NCBI GenBank assembly: GCA_013697465.1
Contig: JACCWU010000321.1
Span: forward strand, 1-5,855
Direction: 5' to 3'
Length of the DNA stretch: 5,855 nucleotides
From: Actinomycetota bacterium
GTDB lineage: Bacteria; Actinomycetota; Thermoleophilia; Gaiellales; Gaiellaceae
The notes under the pieces are model-generated. The model did not search any database. It had not been told where the DNA came from and saw only the letters and a list, made by a program, of their open reading frames with translations. This document shows positions 5,399-5,855 of this stretch, in pieces. The position numbers and the translations under genes are program-made. How positions within the stretch are numbered: position 1 is the first letter of the stretch; each line of letters opens with the position of its first letter.

Positions 5399-5855
5399 TG
5401 GCCATGCACGAGATTCCGCTCGAGCGGCGGACGCTGCACGGCCACTTCTCCGCCGATCTCCCGCCCGTGCTTTCGATCGACTCCGGAGAAACGATTGCCT
5501 TCTCGTGCCTCGACGCCGGCTGGCACACGGAGCCGGGCAGCAAGTTCGAGGCGCGTGACGACGACGAACGGGACGCCGGGCACGCGCTCGTCGGGCCGGT
5601 GGAGATCCGCGGTGCCCGCGCGGGACAGACGCTCGAGGTGGCCGTCGATCGCGTCGTCGTCGGCTCCTGGGGCTGGTGCGCCGCCGGAGACTGGTCGTCG
5701 CCGCTGAACGAGCGGCTCGGTTTGACAACCGACGGCATCTACCTCAGGTGGACGCTCGACGCCGAGGCGGGGGTCGGCCGCGACGAGCGAGGGCGCGAGC
5801 TCGATCTCAGACCGTTCCTCGGGGTCATGGGGATGCCTCCCCCGGATCCTGGCAC
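5398..5855 (+). CDS. Acetamidase/formamidase family enzyme, N-terminal part (cut by window edge)
   Basis: Members of this family hydrolyse small amides (formamide, acetamide) to the acid and ammonia, with a metal-assisted active site in the cytoplasm. The 152 codons visible, with no stop, show the family's N-terminal landmarks: HGHFSADLPPVLSIDSGE (14-31), CLDAG (37-41), the GHALVGPVEIRGARAGQTLEV block (within 61-81, GHALVGPV at 61-68), and PFLGVMGMPPPDPG (139-152), close to the usual PFLG-MG-AP signature. About half of a typical 300-residue protein is missing to the right. ATG at 5398 shares its A with the upstream stop (TGATG); an ATG two codons later is an equal alternative. The enzyme is in the same tight operon as the E1 genes. 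The true amide substrate is not shown by the sequence; family membership is firm, acetamide or formamide use is not. Confidence 0.87.
   Translation, partial: MAMHEIPLERRTLHGHFSADLPPVLSIDSGETIAFSCLDAGWHTEPGSKFEARDDDERDAGHALVGPVEIRGARAGQTLEVAVDRVVVGSWGWCAAGDWSSPLNERLGLTTDGIYLRWTLDAEAGVGRDERGRELDLRPFLGVMGMPPPDPG

Noticed and set aside
5187..5738. 183-codon minus-strand frame opposite the HIRAN and amidase genes
   Set aside because: Ser/Arg/Pro-rich, no motif, and contradicts two plus-strand genes with clear family signatures.

Overview
The window is very GC-rich, almost fully coding, and carries bacterial metabolic genes with frequent GTG starts, tight overlaps and apparently leaderless promoters. 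This fits a high-GC bacterium such as a Thermoleophilia-type actinobacterium, or a Chloroflexota/Deinococcus-Thermus relative. That placement is inference only; no rRNA or marker gene is present. I see no tRNA, rRNA, CRISPR array, insertion sequence or phage gene.

Left part (1-1418, minus strand): the start of a phenylacetate-degradation operon, read leftwards as paaA, paaB, paaC (paaC cut by the window edge). These encode subunits of the ring 1,2-phenylacetyl-CoA epoxidase. Both junctions are 4-bp GTGA overlaps, so translation is probably coupled. The PaaC fragment keeps a diiron-type ExxH motif that E. coli PaaC has lost.

Middle (1419-2917): a 41-bp divergent control region holds a 14-bp inverted repeat matching the PaaR operator pattern I recall from Thermus thermophilus. 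It lies between, and touches, a -10-like box for paaA and a -10-like box for the divergent TetR-family gene (probable PaaR). A diacylglycerol/sphingosine-kinase-like lipid kinase gene follows the regulator after only 3 bp, so it is probably under the same control.

Right part (2977-5855, plus strand): a second tightly packed transcription unit. It encodes the E1 alpha and E1 beta subunits of a thiamine-diphosphate 2-oxoacid dehydrogenase (pyruvate or branched-chain type), a small stand-alone HIRAN-domain protein, and the first 152 codons of an acetamidase/formamidase-family enzyme that runs off the window. The E2 and E3 partners of the dehydrogenase are not adjacent. A -10-like TACACT box 9 nt before the E1 alpha start, with no ribosome binding site, suggests a leaderless mRNA.

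Together: PaaR-type control of phenylacetyl-CoA ring epoxidation, next to an acyl-CoA-forming 2-oxoacid dehydrogenase E1 whose substrate is unknown. A possible link is oxidation of phenylpyruvate to phenylacetyl-CoA, but this is a hypothesis. The genes are recognisable families; what is unusual is the control region, the PaaC motif, and the HIRAN and amidase genes joined to the E1 pair.
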